DNA from: Cellulosilyticum lentocellum DSM 5427
GTDB taxonomy: Bacteria; Bacillota; Clostridia; Lachnospirales; Cellulosilyticaceae
DNA: 64,000 bases
Direction: 5' to 3'
Assembly (NCBI RefSeq): GCF_000178835.2
Contig: NC_015275.1
Coordinates: 4,245,001 to 4,309,000, forward strand
Shown: piece by piece, positions 29,122 to 37,248 of the stretch
How the letters are laid out: every line of letters starts with the position of its first letter
Numbering within the stretch: the stretch's first letter is position 1
The notes under the pieces: model-generated
What the model was told of the DNA's origin: nothing
Seen by the model: the letters and a program-made list of their open reading frames with translations, nothing else
Databases searched by the model: none
Position numbers and translations under genes: made by a program

Positions 29122-29465
29122 TTATTCCACTAACGGTAAAGCACATAGATTTTGCATTATCTCTTCAAATAGATGCTTGTATGGGTGGCTACTACAGAGT
29201 TTAAATGTTACTTTACGAGCGTGTCTAGCTACTTTGACAGCAACCTTAATAACTTTTTTGCGAATGGTTTCCATTTGAAAGCTCTGCACATCTTTTGCCA
29301 TACATAATCTTCTGAACCAATTGTTAAAGTTATAGGCAAGCATTGAAATCTGTAGCTTGTTTCTATTTGCTGCAAAGCTAGTGCTACTCATGCGGTCAAA
29401 TTCAAAACCATTTTGCCTTCTTTGATGAAGTTCTCCATCGTACCATGATTGTAATAAAATAAATT
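29122..29465 (-). pseudogene. IS1380-family transposase remnant
   Basis: Only the C-terminal ~105 codons of an IS1380-type transposase survive. The residues NGFEFDRMSSTSFAANRNK, QISMLAYNFNNWFRRL and RHARKVTFKLCSSHPYKHLF are the typical C-terminal end. Just upstream the frame is broken: NHGTMENFIKEGK lies in one frame and NGFEFDRM in another, with a shift near 29410-29425. Coding similarity stops near 29465. Full-length members are about 440 residues, so this is a dead fragment at the border of the NRPS cluster. Confidence 0.7.
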
Positions 29466-29671
29466 AGAAAGTCTTCTTTGTAAGTGATTTTGTTTGCAAC
29501 TTAACACTAATACAAAAGGGACTTTTTTTCTATATTTTTTGCACCCATTAGGTGCAAGTCTTTATTTTGAATAATGGTTGTATTTAAAGAGATACAGGGC
29601 TGTCAAATAAAACTTGTGAATAATGCAGGATTATTATTTCTCTTTGTCAAACACTGCAGAAGAGTGATTTT

Positions 29672-29834
29672 ACGCATTATTGTTGGTAGAACTGAGAGAG
29701 GGTGGCTACCTGTCGTGGTTCCGCTCCGTATTTTCAGTAGGCACTAAGCTATAACGCATACGTGCTGAGGAGCCGTCTTGCGCCTTGATTAGAGCCTATT
29801 TAGATAGTTGTAAAAGTTAATTTCCAGGGTCTGG
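29672..29834 (+). repeat. Dispersed repeat, modules shared with 14.6, 34.4 and 43.4 kb
   Basis: The 5' part (29690-29707, ACTGAGAGAGGGTGGCTA) matches 14649-14665. The following CCTGTCGTGGTTCCG and GCACTAAG resemble the loop of the 43.4-kb hairpin. The segment 29728-29834 aligns with 34427-34533 at roughly 70% identity by eye, sharing TGCTGAGGAGCC, TATTTAG and GTCTGG in register. No coding potential was found. Confidence 0.6.
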
Positions 29835-29843
29835 ACCAAAGAA

Positions 29844-29886
29844 ACACATCTTCAAGTATATACAGTACTTGAAGATGTGTTTTTTT
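29844..29886 (+). terminator. Perfect 15-bp terminator after the repeat
   Basis: ACACATCTTCAAGTA (29844-29858) pairs with 29866-29880, then TTTTTT. No gene reads into it from the left, so it may belong to the repeat element or to an unannotated transcript. Confidence 0.75.
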
Positions 29887-29920
29887 CGTTATCTAACTGC
29901 TATTAACATACTCTGTCGTT

Positions 29921-30067
29921 ACGCCTTCTTTCCAGGCTGCCTCAATGTCGTGGGTGTTTATGAGGTCAATAACGTTTGTGAAAATGAGGGGGAGGGCTAT
30001 TTGGAAGATAGCCTCCCCCTCATTTTCCTCCAGACGTGATTCTCATAAATGCCCCCGACAAATTTCT
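29921..30067. repeat. Long imperfect hairpin element, copy 1
   Basis: Arms 29946-30000 and 30008-30061 form an imperfect inverted repeat of about 54 bp with a 7-base loop. Both contain TTTATGAG and AAAATGAGGGGGAG. The right end and a flank beginning ACGCCTTCTTTCCA are also found, reverse-complemented, at 43558-43640. It lies just past the stop of the PPOX gene at 30070 and may also serve as its terminator. Confidence 0.75.
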
Positions 30068-30069
30068 AT

Positions 30070-30489
30070 TTATAATACTCCCCTTGCCTCTTTCCAATCA
30101 ACTAGGAGATTGTAACGTTGGGTGTTAAAACGTAACACACAATAATTGGGATCTTCAGGACCACTAAAATGATTAGTGAGGCCCTCATACCACATTTCCT
30201 TTTTTATATCTAAATCTGTCACGATTTCCATTGTCCCAACTAGTGTAATATTATAATCCTCGGCATTAAAACAAACACTAGCCCTATTACACTTATCAAT
30301 TCGATTAGTTCTTATACTGCCTAGTCCTGTGCAAAATGTAAGCCATTTGATACCATTTGCTTTAGAGGCTGTTATAGTAGAGGCCGTTGGATAGCCATCT
30401 AAATCCACTAGAGCTAATACACAATAAGAATTTTCACCTGTATTTTTCTGAACAATTTCACCTGCTCGTGCTATAATCTCTTCATGCAT
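30070..30489 (-). CDS. Pyridoxamine 5'-phosphate oxidase-fold protein
   Basis: 139-residue split-barrel flavin/heme-binding fold protein of the general-stress PPOX group. Features are VLALVDLDGYPTASTITASK, WLTFCTGLGSIRTNRIDKCNRASVCF and the C-terminal NTQRYNLLVDWKE. Substrate is unknown; such proteins commonly bind FMN or F420-like cofactors. It is 15 bases after a VOC-family gene and has AGGGGGAT upstream, so it belongs to a small operon with that gene and the DUF3795/PPOX pair. Confidence 0.82.
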   Translation of the reverse strand: MHEEIIARAGEIVQKNTGENSYCVLALVDLDGYPTASTITASKANGIKWLTFCTGLGSIRTNRIDKCNRASVCFNAEDYNITLVGTMEIVTDLDIKKEMWYEGLTNHFSGPEDPNYCVLRFNTQRYNLLVDWKEARGVL

Positions 30490-30504
30490 TTTTTATCCCC
30501 CTAT

Positions 30505-30864
30505 CTATATCACAAAAAGGCACCAGCGAACTTTGAACTTATCAACAAAATCCACCATACATGGGCTAAAGAAACAAGGACCTAGTGGAACATTTACCAC
30601 ACTATCTTCTTTCAAAATTTCATAAGCTCTTCTTACATCTTCTTCTTTTTTCATTTTAACATCTATTTGAAAGACTGTTCCTGTTACTGGTGTATCTTCG
30701 GCAGTAGCTATTGCTATTTTTTGACCATAAGCTTCTATTTCTGAATGAAGTACTGTTCTTTCAGGTGTATAATCAATACACTTTAGTTCTGCATCAAAGG
30801 CTTCTTTATAAAGCGCTATGGCTTCTTCTGCATTACTCACATATAGCTGTATCATAAATTCCAT
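30505..30864 (-). CDS. VOC-superfamily (PhnB-like) protein
   Basis: 119-residue glyoxalase/bleomycin-resistance fold protein. The PhnB-like start MIQLYVSNAEEAIALYKEAF is followed by VLHSEIEAYGQKIAIA and FQIDVKMKKEEDVRRAYEIL. The usual C-terminal metal-ligand segment is altered (FFSPCMVDFVDKFKVRWCL), so metal binding is not assured. Start has AAGGGGAGAAAATC. Function in this family is usually unassigned. Confidence 0.8.
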   Translation of the reverse strand: MEFMIQLYVSNAEEAIALYKEAFDAELKCIDYTPERTVLHSEIEAYGQKIAIATAEDTPVTGTVFQIDVKMKKEEDVRRAYEILKEDSVVNVPLGPCFFSPCMVDFVDKFKVRWCLFVI

Positions 30865-30903
30865 GATTTTCTCCCCTTTAAACTAAAACTTATTAAATCC
30901 CTA

Positions 30904-31359
30904 TTATTTATATTTACATGTTCTAAATTTACCTTCAATCCAAAATGTCGCCTCAATTGTATGAAACTTAAGCAATCGAAATTTGGGATCATCAATGCCT
31001 TTTGGAAAAAATTTTCTATCAGCTTCATTCCAAAGCTGCAGTTGAAATGCTTTATCTTCAATAAATTCCACATCTCCTATAAGCGTCACACTGTCTCCTT
31101 CTAAGGTATAACACACACTAGCTCTAGGATTATTTTCAAAATGCGTGGCTTTTCCATTTAAATGAGAACGCTTCGATGTTACAAAATAGATATCTTTGAA
31201 ATCCTCCGCCTTCAATTTGGAAAGTGCACAAATTCTTGGATATCCTTTTTCATTTATAGAAGCCAAAGTTAATACATCACATTTTCCAAGTAATAAATTC
31301 GCCTTATCTTCTAGCTCTTTAATTCTCTCTTTTTGTATATCACTAGCCTTTTTCTCCAC
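30904..31359 (-). CDS. Pyridoxamine 5'-phosphate oxidase-fold protein, second
   Basis: 151-residue PPOX-fold protein (LTLASINEKGYPRICALSKL, IYFVTSKRSHLNGKATHFENNPRASVCY, DSVTLIGDVEFI). I choose GTG 31359 (VEKKASDIQKER) because AAGAGG lies 9 bases upstream. The longer frame to 31533 would overlap the DUF3795 gene and adds no homologous sequence. It is about 35% similar by eye to the PPOX protein at 30070 and lies in the same run of genes. Confidence 0.75.
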   Translation of the reverse strand: MEKKASDIQKERIKELEDKANLLLGKCDVLTLASINEKGYPRICALSKLKAEDFKDIYFVTSKRSHLNGKATHFENNPRASVCYTLEGDSVTLIGDVEFIEDKAFQLQLWNEADRKFFPKGIDDPKFRLLKFHTIEATFWIEGKFRTCKYK

Positions 31360-31399
31360 TATGTATAACCTCTTTTCTAAGCAGAGCTGCTTTATTACA

Positions 31400-31657
31400 T
31401 TACTCCACCCACTTTTTACATTGTTCAATACGTTTGCCATTATCGCCTTGCTCTTTGTCATAAGCAAAACCATGAAGTGTATCACAAGGAAATTGTCCAC
31501 ACTGACCGCAATGCTCATGTTTTTTATCCACACAACACGACTGCACTGAACAGCTTTCTCCCCAGAAAGGCTTGTCGATATTCACACATCCCTTACATCC
31601 TACCTGTTCCTTGTAACTGCACTCATCACATAATATGCCACATCTTGATTGTATCAT
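31400..31657 (-). CDS. DUF3795 cysteine-rich protein
   Basis: 85-residue protein with eleven cysteines arranged as in DUF3795 (RCGILCDECSY, VGCKGCVNI, SCCVDKKHEHCGQCGQFPC). The spacing suggests metal or Fe-S binding. Start ATG has GAGGGGGAAG upstream. It precedes the PPOX gene by about 40 bases. The function of the family is unknown. Confidence 0.82.
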   Translation of the reverse strand: MIQSRCGILCDECSYKEQVGCKGCVNIDKPFWGESCSVQSCCVDKKHEHCGQCGQFPCDTLHGFAYDKEQGDNGKRIEQCKKWVE

Positions 31658-31778
31658 TGGTATCTTCCCCCTCGTTCTGTTATAGCTACTATTAACTTAT
31701 AAAATGATATATCCTAACTATTCATCTTTCACTATAATTGCAGTACTTTGACAGTTACGATATATTCTATATACTAAT

Positions 31779-32609
31779 TTAAAATTTATAATTTTCATTG
31801 TAAAAAACGGACATATTTTCACGATAAGCTTTCGGACTTACCCCTACTACTGCCCTGAAATCATGAATAAAATGAGCTTGGTCATAATACCCTAGAAACT
31901 GAGCAATTTCAGTAAGTTCTTTAGGACTACTATTTATTTGTTTAACAGCATTATTGATTCTTAATAGCCTTAAATAGGTTTTCACATTAATCCCTAGACT
32001 TTCATTAAATAATCTATTCAGATGTCTGGGACTATAAAATGTATACTCTGATAAATCTTTCACTGTTAAAATCCCTTTATTTTGCCTAAGATAGGGCAGT
32101 AAAGGCGTTACCTTATTGGATTGAGTTTGATTAATAAAGGTAAAATACTTAAATAGAACTGTATCTAATGCCTTGATTACTTCATCCAAAGACCCACTAG
32201 CTTCTATTAGTACTTTTAAGTCTTTCTCTAGAGTCTTGCTGAGCTCCTCTAGTGGCATTTGCAAATCAGTTACACTGTCTTGATTTAAACGAATAAATTG
32301 AGCTATACCTCCCGGCATAAACTCAATAAACATTCTAAGTGGCACCTGCGTTCGATCATCTCCCACAACTACTGCCTTTGTAGTAGGTCCCCAAAAATAG
32401 CCACTTAAATCATTACCATCGTAAGTCATTACAATACAGCCACTGGCATCTGGTAATACAGTAAGCAGCCTACTTTTTTGGTTTGTAGATTCAACGGTAC
32501 CTTTGCTACCAAACTGAAAAGTATAATGTGCAATATAGGGGGCAAGTACGAGTGGGGGCTTTATATAATAACAATTTTTGCTTTGATAAATAACCCTCGT
32601 TTGTTTCAT
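31779..32609 (-). CDS. AraC-family transcriptional regulator
   Basis: 276 residues. The N-terminal ~170 residues are a cupin-like sensor of the DUF6597 type (SRLLTVLPDASGCIVM). The C-terminal ~100 residues contain two helix-turn-helix motifs (VKDLSEYTFYSPRHLNRLF and LTEIAQFLGYYDQAHFIHDF, ending VVGVSPKAYR). Start has GGAAGGAGC upstream. It may control the downstream DUF3795/PPOX/VOC genes or the MFS gene on the same strand, but no binding site was identified. Confidence 0.9.
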   Translation of the reverse strand: MKQTRVIYQSKNCYYIKPPLVLAPYIAHYTFQFGSKGTVESTNQKSRLLTVLPDASGCIVMTYDGNDLSGYFWGPTTKAVVVGDDRTQVPLRMFIEFMPGGIAQFIRLNQDSVTDLQMPLEELSKTLEKDLKVLIEASGSLDEVIKALDTVLFKYFTFINQTQSNKVTPLLPYLRQNKGILTVKDLSEYTFYSPRHLNRLFNESLGINVKTYLRLLRINNAVKQINSSPKELTEIAQFLGYYDQAHFIHDFRAVVGVSPKAYRENMSVFYNENYKF

Positions 32610-32697
32610 CTCTTCTTGCTCCTTCCTATATAGTTTTAGTATTAATTACTCTTTTTCATTATTATGCTCCTTGTTACATTTGACACTAAAAATCACT

Positions 32698-34149
32698 TCA
32701 TTCGTTCAGACTTCTTATATCCTTGCTTCTTCTAAACAAAAGACATCCTACAAATCCAATAATGCCAAGTAATACAAGAATCACAGCCATTCCGGAACCT
32801 TGGCCACGTCCTACTAAATAACTTAAATAGCCTGCTAACTTACTATCTGAAAGCATCAGTGGTTCAAATACTTGATCAGCTAAAGCTCCTCCTAGAAAAT
32901 AGCCAATAGGAATGCTCACATACTGCAGCGTATCTCTTGCCGAAAACACCCTTCCTTGTAATTCCACAGGCACCTTGGTTCTCATAACATACTCCACACT
33001 AGCTGTAAAAAAAGGAATAAACAAATTTCCCATAAATACAGCCGCCATCCATATATAATAGTTCCTTCCTATTCCTAATAAGGTGTTGCATACCAAAAAC
33101 GAGAAGGTAATAGTATTGAAGATCATAGAGATATGGTTCTTCGTAGGCTTTCTAATAGATACTGCTATACTCCCAATAATGCCTGCAACACCTATAGTTG
33201 ATGTTACTAAACCTAATTGCACATTATTATAATTGGTTCTAGCTAGAATCATCGTTGAAAGATTGCTACTATAAATGGCTACAATCAGATTTACAAAACC
33301 CATAAATAAAATAAACTTTAAAATACCCTTTTGTTCTTTAATATAGCTTATACCTTCTAAACAAGTTTTAAATGGATTAACTCGCTTCGATGACCTTTGA
33401 ATCACTTGTGGTATTTTTATAAATACAGCCAATGATATAAAAGCAAATGCAAAAGTGATAAGGTCAATAGCTAAAACTATCTCTAATCCACCAAAAGCAT
33501 ATACTGCTGTCGCTATAATCGGTGTCAATATACTCATCATCGCTCCCGAAAAAGACTGCATACCACTTACCTTCGTATAATACTTTTTACTTATTAGTAA
33601 ACTAACCGCTACACTTGCAGCTGGTGTTTGAAAAGCTTGTGTAATGCCTATAACAACATTAATGAGGCATAAATTCACTAACGTTAACTTACCTAAGCAA
33701 AATAACACTAGCACACTAGCACTACCTAATGCCGCTACTGTATCAGCTACTAACATAACACTTTTCTTATTCCATCTATCCACCAAAGAACCCGCTAAAA
33801 AGCTGAGTAAGATTCTAGGAAGCTGAGATGACATGGCTAATATGGAAGTGAGCATCACCGAATTTCTTTGACTAAATGCCCAAATAACCAAGGCAAAGCT
33901 AGTCATATTACTTCCTAATCCTGACAAAAGTTGTCCTAGCCATAAGATTGTAAATGTTTTTAGCTCCCCCAATACTTCTCTTCCACTGGCCCTATCGCTA
34001 ATTTCACCTCTATTTGTTCTTTGATGATTTAGTTTCTTATTCTCTTGGTCTTCATTGCTTATCCCGTTATTACTTGTTTTTTTACGATTTATACTTTGAT
34101 TATTTATATGTACATTATTAAGTATCTTATTTTCTATTTGCTTTTTCAT
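32698..34149 (-). CDS. MFS transporter, DHA3-like drug efflux type
   Basis: 483 residues, 12 predicted transmembrane helices from about 65 onward. The family features LWLGQLLSGLGSNMTSFAL and LVDRWNKKSVMLVADTVAALG (motif A region) are typical of the macrolide/enterobactin-exporter-like group. The first ~60 residues are an unusual polar Asn/Lys/Arg-rich extension. A shorter start is possible, but AAAGGAG supports ATG 34149. Substrate unknown. Confidence 0.85.
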   Translation of the reverse strand: MKKQIENKILNNVHINNQSINRKKTSNNGISNEDQENKKLNHQRTNRGEISDRASGREVLGELKTFTILWLGQLLSGLGSNMTSFALVIWAFSQRNSVMLTSILAMSSQLPRILLSFLAGSLVDRWNKKSVMLVADTVAALGSASVLVLFCLGKLTLVNLCLINVVIGITQAFQTPAASVAVSLLISKKYYTKVSGMQSFSGAMMSILTPIIATAVYAFGGLEIVLAIDLITFAFAFISLAVFIKIPQVIQRSSKRVNPFKTCLEGISYIKEQKGILKFILFMGFVNLIVAIYSSNLSTMILARTNYNNVQLGLVTSTIGVAGIIGSIAVSIRKPTKNHISMIFNTITFSFLVCNTLLGIGRNYYIWMAAVFMGNLFIPFFTASVEYVMRTKVPVELQGRVFSARDTLQYVSIPIGYFLGGALADQVFEPLMLSDSKLAGYLSYLVGRGQGSGMAVILVLLGIIGFVGCLLFRRSKDIRSLNE

Positions 34150-34187
34150 ATTAACTTTGCTCCTTTTAATTTAAAATAAAGGTTCTT

Positions 34188-34253
34188 TTGCAAAGTCAAT
34201 GTGAACGGCAGATCTATTTACTCCATGCAATCACTGCCTACCTTGACTTTGCA
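34188..34253. repeat. Small inverted repeat related to the 43.4-kb element loop
   Basis: TTGCAAAGTCAA (34188-34199) pairs with TTGACTTTGCA (34243-34253), with an inner GGCAG/CTGCC. The segment TGAACGGCAGA followed by CTGCCTA is also present in the middle of the 43.4-kb hairpin (43462-43497). Confidence 0.5.
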
Positions 34254-34426
34254 TGGAGCTGTTTTCTTACTCTCTTTTTTACTACCACTTGAATCACCTT
34301 CTTTAAATAGTTGCTATTTCATTATCTGTTGCTATACCCTTTATTATAAACTATCTTTTTTATTTTTCACCCTATTACTCTCAATATATTTCGAAAATTT
34401 ATAACTATTTGGATGCTATTGTAAAA

Positions 34427-34586
34427 GTATTTCAGGTAGGTTCTACTCTATGTCATAGGTATGCTGAGGAGCCATCTTATGCCCTAAGTAAGGTTTATTT
34501 AGGTATCTAAGAAAGTTCATTTCATGAGTCTGGCACACTAAAAGGCCAAAGCTAGGAATCTCCTAACTTCGGCCTTTTAGTGTGCC
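34427..34586. repeat. Dispersed repeat copy followed by a perfect hairpin
   Basis: 34427-34533 aligns with 29728-29834 (common blocks TGCTGAGGAGCC, TATTTAG, GTCTGG). It is followed at once by a perfect 16-bp stem (34532-34547 with 34571-34586), whose sequence differs from the hairpin behind the 29.7-kb copy. The rest of 34150-34591 is AT-rich with no gene. Confidence 0.6.
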
Positions 34587-34591
34587 TTATA

Positions 34592-35500
34592 TTATTGAAT
34601 AGACTCAGCTATTTTAATAAGCTGTTCTTTATCTATTTTCCCTTGAGTCCTTATGCCGTATAATACACCATTAGCTTCCCAGTCAATATTATCTTCTCCT
34701 GTCATAATGGCCTTTACGCCACTTACTTGAACCTCTTCTACTATTTCATCTGTTCCTAGAGAATAAGCTGTTTCCTCGTCTGCATATCTTTGCTGCATGT
34801 AGATAGATTCTCCCGTAGCTTGATTAAGAAAATATAAGCTAATATACTTACTATCCTTTACTTCTTTATCAGCTTCCTTATAAAACTCTGCGCGGTCAAA
34901 TGCATAGCCTTCTGGTAAATAAGAAGGCAGCTTTACTTCAAAACAAGTATACTGATTTAATAAATTCTTATCCTTTACAATTAAAGTATTATTTACCTCA
35001 TATAGAGCTTCCTCTTTCTCTGTAGTGAGCTTTCCTGTATTCATATCAATATCAACAATCTTTTCTCCATCTTTTGTATAAACGGCTTCAATCTCTTTGT
35101 CAAATGTAGTAACAGGCTTTCCTTCTTGATCAAATAATCTACCTTCTAATACTTGTGGAAATGGATAGCTTTCTATATCTGGCGTTTCATATTGAACGAC
35201 TTCTATATTGCCTAAAGAAATCATTTTTACAATGTTCTCCATTATTTCTTTAGCAAATGTAGTCTGAGATAGCAACGCTGTACCTATTAATGCTGCCGCT
35301 ACTATACCTGATATCTTCTTCATACTGATTGTTTTCTTCATTGCTATAGCCTCTTTTCTATTTACTTTGGTTAAGACATTCTTCCTCACTTTTTCTTTAT
35401 TACTTACAAGGCTAAAATCTTGACTATATAATTGAGATTCTAATATTTGAAGCTCTCTATCTAAATCATCTACATTCTTTGTGTTTGTGGCTCTCATCAT
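34592..35500 (-). CDS. Membrane anti-sigma factor, DUF4367-like C-terminus
   Basis: 302-residue single-pass protein. A cytosolic N-terminal ~60 residues would bind the sigma factor, one transmembrane segment (about 63-83, ISGIVAAALIGTALLSQTTF) follows, and the outer part ends in a DUF4367-like domain (EVKLPSYLPEGYAFDRAEFY, TGEDNIDWEANGVLYGI). The gene overlaps the upstream sigma gene by 35 bases with its own GAGGAGG site, the typical translationally coupled arrangement. The signal it senses is unknown. Confidence 0.82.
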   Translation of the reverse strand: MMRATNTKNVDDLDRELQILESQLYSQDFSLVSNKEKVRKNVLTKVNRKEAIAMKKTISMKKISGIVAAALIGTALLSQTTFAKEIMENIVKMISLGNIEVVQYETPDIESYPFPQVLEGRLFDQEGKPVTTFDKEIEAVYTKDGEKIVDIDMNTGKLTTEKEEALYEVNNTLIVKDKNLLNQYTCFEVKLPSYLPEGYAFDRAEFYKEADKEVKDSKYISLYFLNQATGESIYMQQRYADEETAYSLGTDEIVEEVQVSGVKAIMTGEDNIDWEANGVLYGIRTQGKIDKEQLIKIAESIQ

Positions 35501-36047
35501 TTTCCTCCTCTAGCCTTGTTTTTAATTTTTTAAGGGTACGACATAAAATAACACTTACATGCTTTTCATTAAGATTCATTAAAATTCCAATTTCCTTATT
35601 AGAGAGATTTCCTCCATACTTATAAGCAATTATATTTCTTTCACGTTCATTTAGCTTTTTTATAGCTTTCAGTATCTCCGTCTGTTGCTCCATTTCTAAA
35701 ATGATATGTTCAGGACCTTTTTCCTTAGAGATTGTTTCAAAGACATGCTCTAATGGCTCCCATGGATACTTCTTTCTACTCCTATAATAATCATTCATAG
35801 TGTTTCGCACGATTGTAAATAACCATACTTCAAACTTTCCTTTATCAGCTGTATAAGTCTGTAGTCTAGTAAATACTTTTTCAAAGGTTTGGCTTGTTAA
35901 ATCCTCTGATACATCTTGATTATGCGTTCTATAATAGTTGTAGTTATAGACTCGTTTATAATATGCTTCGAAGATATATGTAAAATCTAAGGACTCTACG
36001 TTTTGTGTAGCCTCTAAAGCTCTAGTATTTTGTATTGCCTGCTCCAT
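35466..36047 (-). CDS. ECF-type RNA polymerase sigma factor
   Basis: 193-residue sigma-70 family protein. Region 2 (NYYRTHNQDVSEDLTSQTFE, EVWLFTIVRNTMNDYYR) and region 4 (LNERERNIIAYKYGGNLSNKEIGILMNLNEKHVSVILCRTLKKL) are present. It is the first gene of a sigma/anti-sigma pair, with GGGGAGG upstream. Such pairs usually control envelope-stress or antimicrobial-peptide responses and their own promoter; targets are not visible here. Confidence 0.92.
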   Translation of the reverse strand: MEQAIQNTRALEATQNVESLDFTYIFEAYYKRVYNYNYYRTHNQDVSEDLTSQTFEKVFTRLQTYTADKGKFEVWLFTIVRNTMNDYYRSRKKYPWEPLEHVFETISKEKGPEHIILEMEQQTEILKAIKKLNERERNIIAYKYGGNLSNKEIGILMNLNEKHVSVILCRTLKKLKTRLEEENDESHKHKECR

Positions 36048-36173
36048 TTACTCTTCCTCCCCATTAATGAAGTTATCCCTTAGCTAAGTTTCACTTCATA
36101 AGTTAATACGCGTTACTTGTTGTTTTACTACATAAAAAATAAATTTTATAAAAATTAAAATGAGAATATGTTG

Positions 36174-36208
36174 AAAAGCCCCAGCTAATGATTCTGGCTA
36201 GGGCTTTT
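36174..36208 (-). terminator. Terminator after the QueG-like gene
   Basis: AAAAGCCC (36174-36181) pairs with GGGCTTTT (36201-36208), with an inner AGC/GCT. On the minus strand a T run ends the stem. Confidence 0.6.
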
Positions 36209-36302
36209 AGCATATGCTCTATTACTTTAACTTCTCAATCTATTCCTTATTGAAGCTTTTCTCTTTGACTTTGAAAAACGTCGTATACTCCATGTATACA
36301 AT

Positions 36303-36986
36303 CTATGTATTCAAATACTTACTAGCATAAGGACATACTTCAAAGCATTTACCACACAAAGTAATCTCTTTACCTACCTTCTCTTTTGCTATCTGTCTTG
36401 CTTTTTCTCTGCATGCATAAGAGTTAAAAAACTCATCTCTATCCATTCCTACTTTCCAAATTTTCCCCGATATAGCTTGGCTAGGACAGGCTATGGTGCA
36501 CTCATTACAACTGCCACATCTAGATACTGTAATTGGCTCATCACACCTTAATGGGGCATTAGTTAATATGGAAGATAATCTTACTGCTGGACCAAAGACC
36601 TCTGTTACAAGTAAAGCACTTTTTCCAATCCAACCTAATCCTGCCCTAGTAGCTACTGTTTTATGTGGCAATACAGTTCTATGCTCCTCATTAGTATGAA
36701 CAGCTGTTGTTGTTTGTGCTAATGCTTCATAGCCATGCCCCTTTAAAAAGGTTGCTCCCCTACTTACTATTTGGTTTAACTTTTCATTTAATGCAAAATA
36801 AGCTTCATAATAAGCTTTCGTTGGCCCATCATGTATCCCTAGGACTATATCTGCTGGTAATTTCACTGCAATTGCTACTCCTATAGGTAATTTACTTTCT
36901 GGAATACAACTCATGTCTGCAAAACCTACCAACGATGCTCCTTCTTTACAAAGAAATGTTTTAAATTCACTATCTATCTCCTTCAT
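36303..36986 (-). CDS. Short QueG-like [4Fe-4S] protein
   Basis: 228-residue iron-sulfur protein resembling the C-terminal two-thirds of epoxyqueuosine reductase. Two cluster motifs are present: CGSCNECTIACP and CGKCFEVCP, with an additional upstream Cys. The central HKTVATRAGLGWIGKSALLVT is also QueG-like. True QueG is 300-380 residues with a cobalamin-binding part, so this may be a paralogue with another reduction role. I choose ATG 36986 (AGAAGGGAAAAT upstream); ATG 37022 has no site. Confidence 0.75.
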   Translation of the reverse strand: MKEIDSEFKTFLCKEGASLVGFADMSCIPESKLPIGVAIAVKLPADIVLGIHDGPTKAYYEAYFALNEKLNQIVSRGATFLKGHGYEALAQTTTAVHTNEEHRTVLPHKTVATRAGLGWIGKSALLVTEVFGPAVRLSSILTNAPLRCDEPITVSRCGSCNECTIACPSQAISGKIWKVGMDRDEFFNSYACREKARQIAKEKVGKEITLCGKCFEVCPYASKYLNT

Positions 36987-37111
36987 ATTTTCCCTTCTTT
37001 TAGTTATTATCCTGTCAGCCATCTATAATCTTCATCATTTCTTATCTATAGAATAAGCTTAGATAAGACACCAGTCTAGCCTTTATTAGAATACTCATCC
37101 TACATAAACAA

Positions 37112-37160
37112 AAAGGGTTGTTACAAAGGTAACATTTCATCACCATTATAACAACCCTTT
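37112..37160 (-). terminator. Terminator after second MATE gene
   Basis: AAAGGGTTGTTA (37112-37123) pairs with TAACAACCCTTT (37149-37160), and the minus strand continues TTTTTGTTT. Confidence 0.8.
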
Positions 37161-37248
37161 GGTATTAGTACTTCTTATTTATACACAACTTCTCTATTAA
37201 AAGCTTTAATTATTCACATCTTATACCCATAAATGTGTTTGATTCACC

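Noticed and set aside
30852-31073. Minus-strand 73-codon open frame inside the PPOX gene
   Set aside because: Entirely overlaps a gene with clear homology in another frame and has no ribosome site.
31360-31533. N-terminal extension of the second PPOX gene
   Set aside because: Overlaps the DUF3795 gene out of frame; GTG 31359 has the ribosome site and gives the normal family length.
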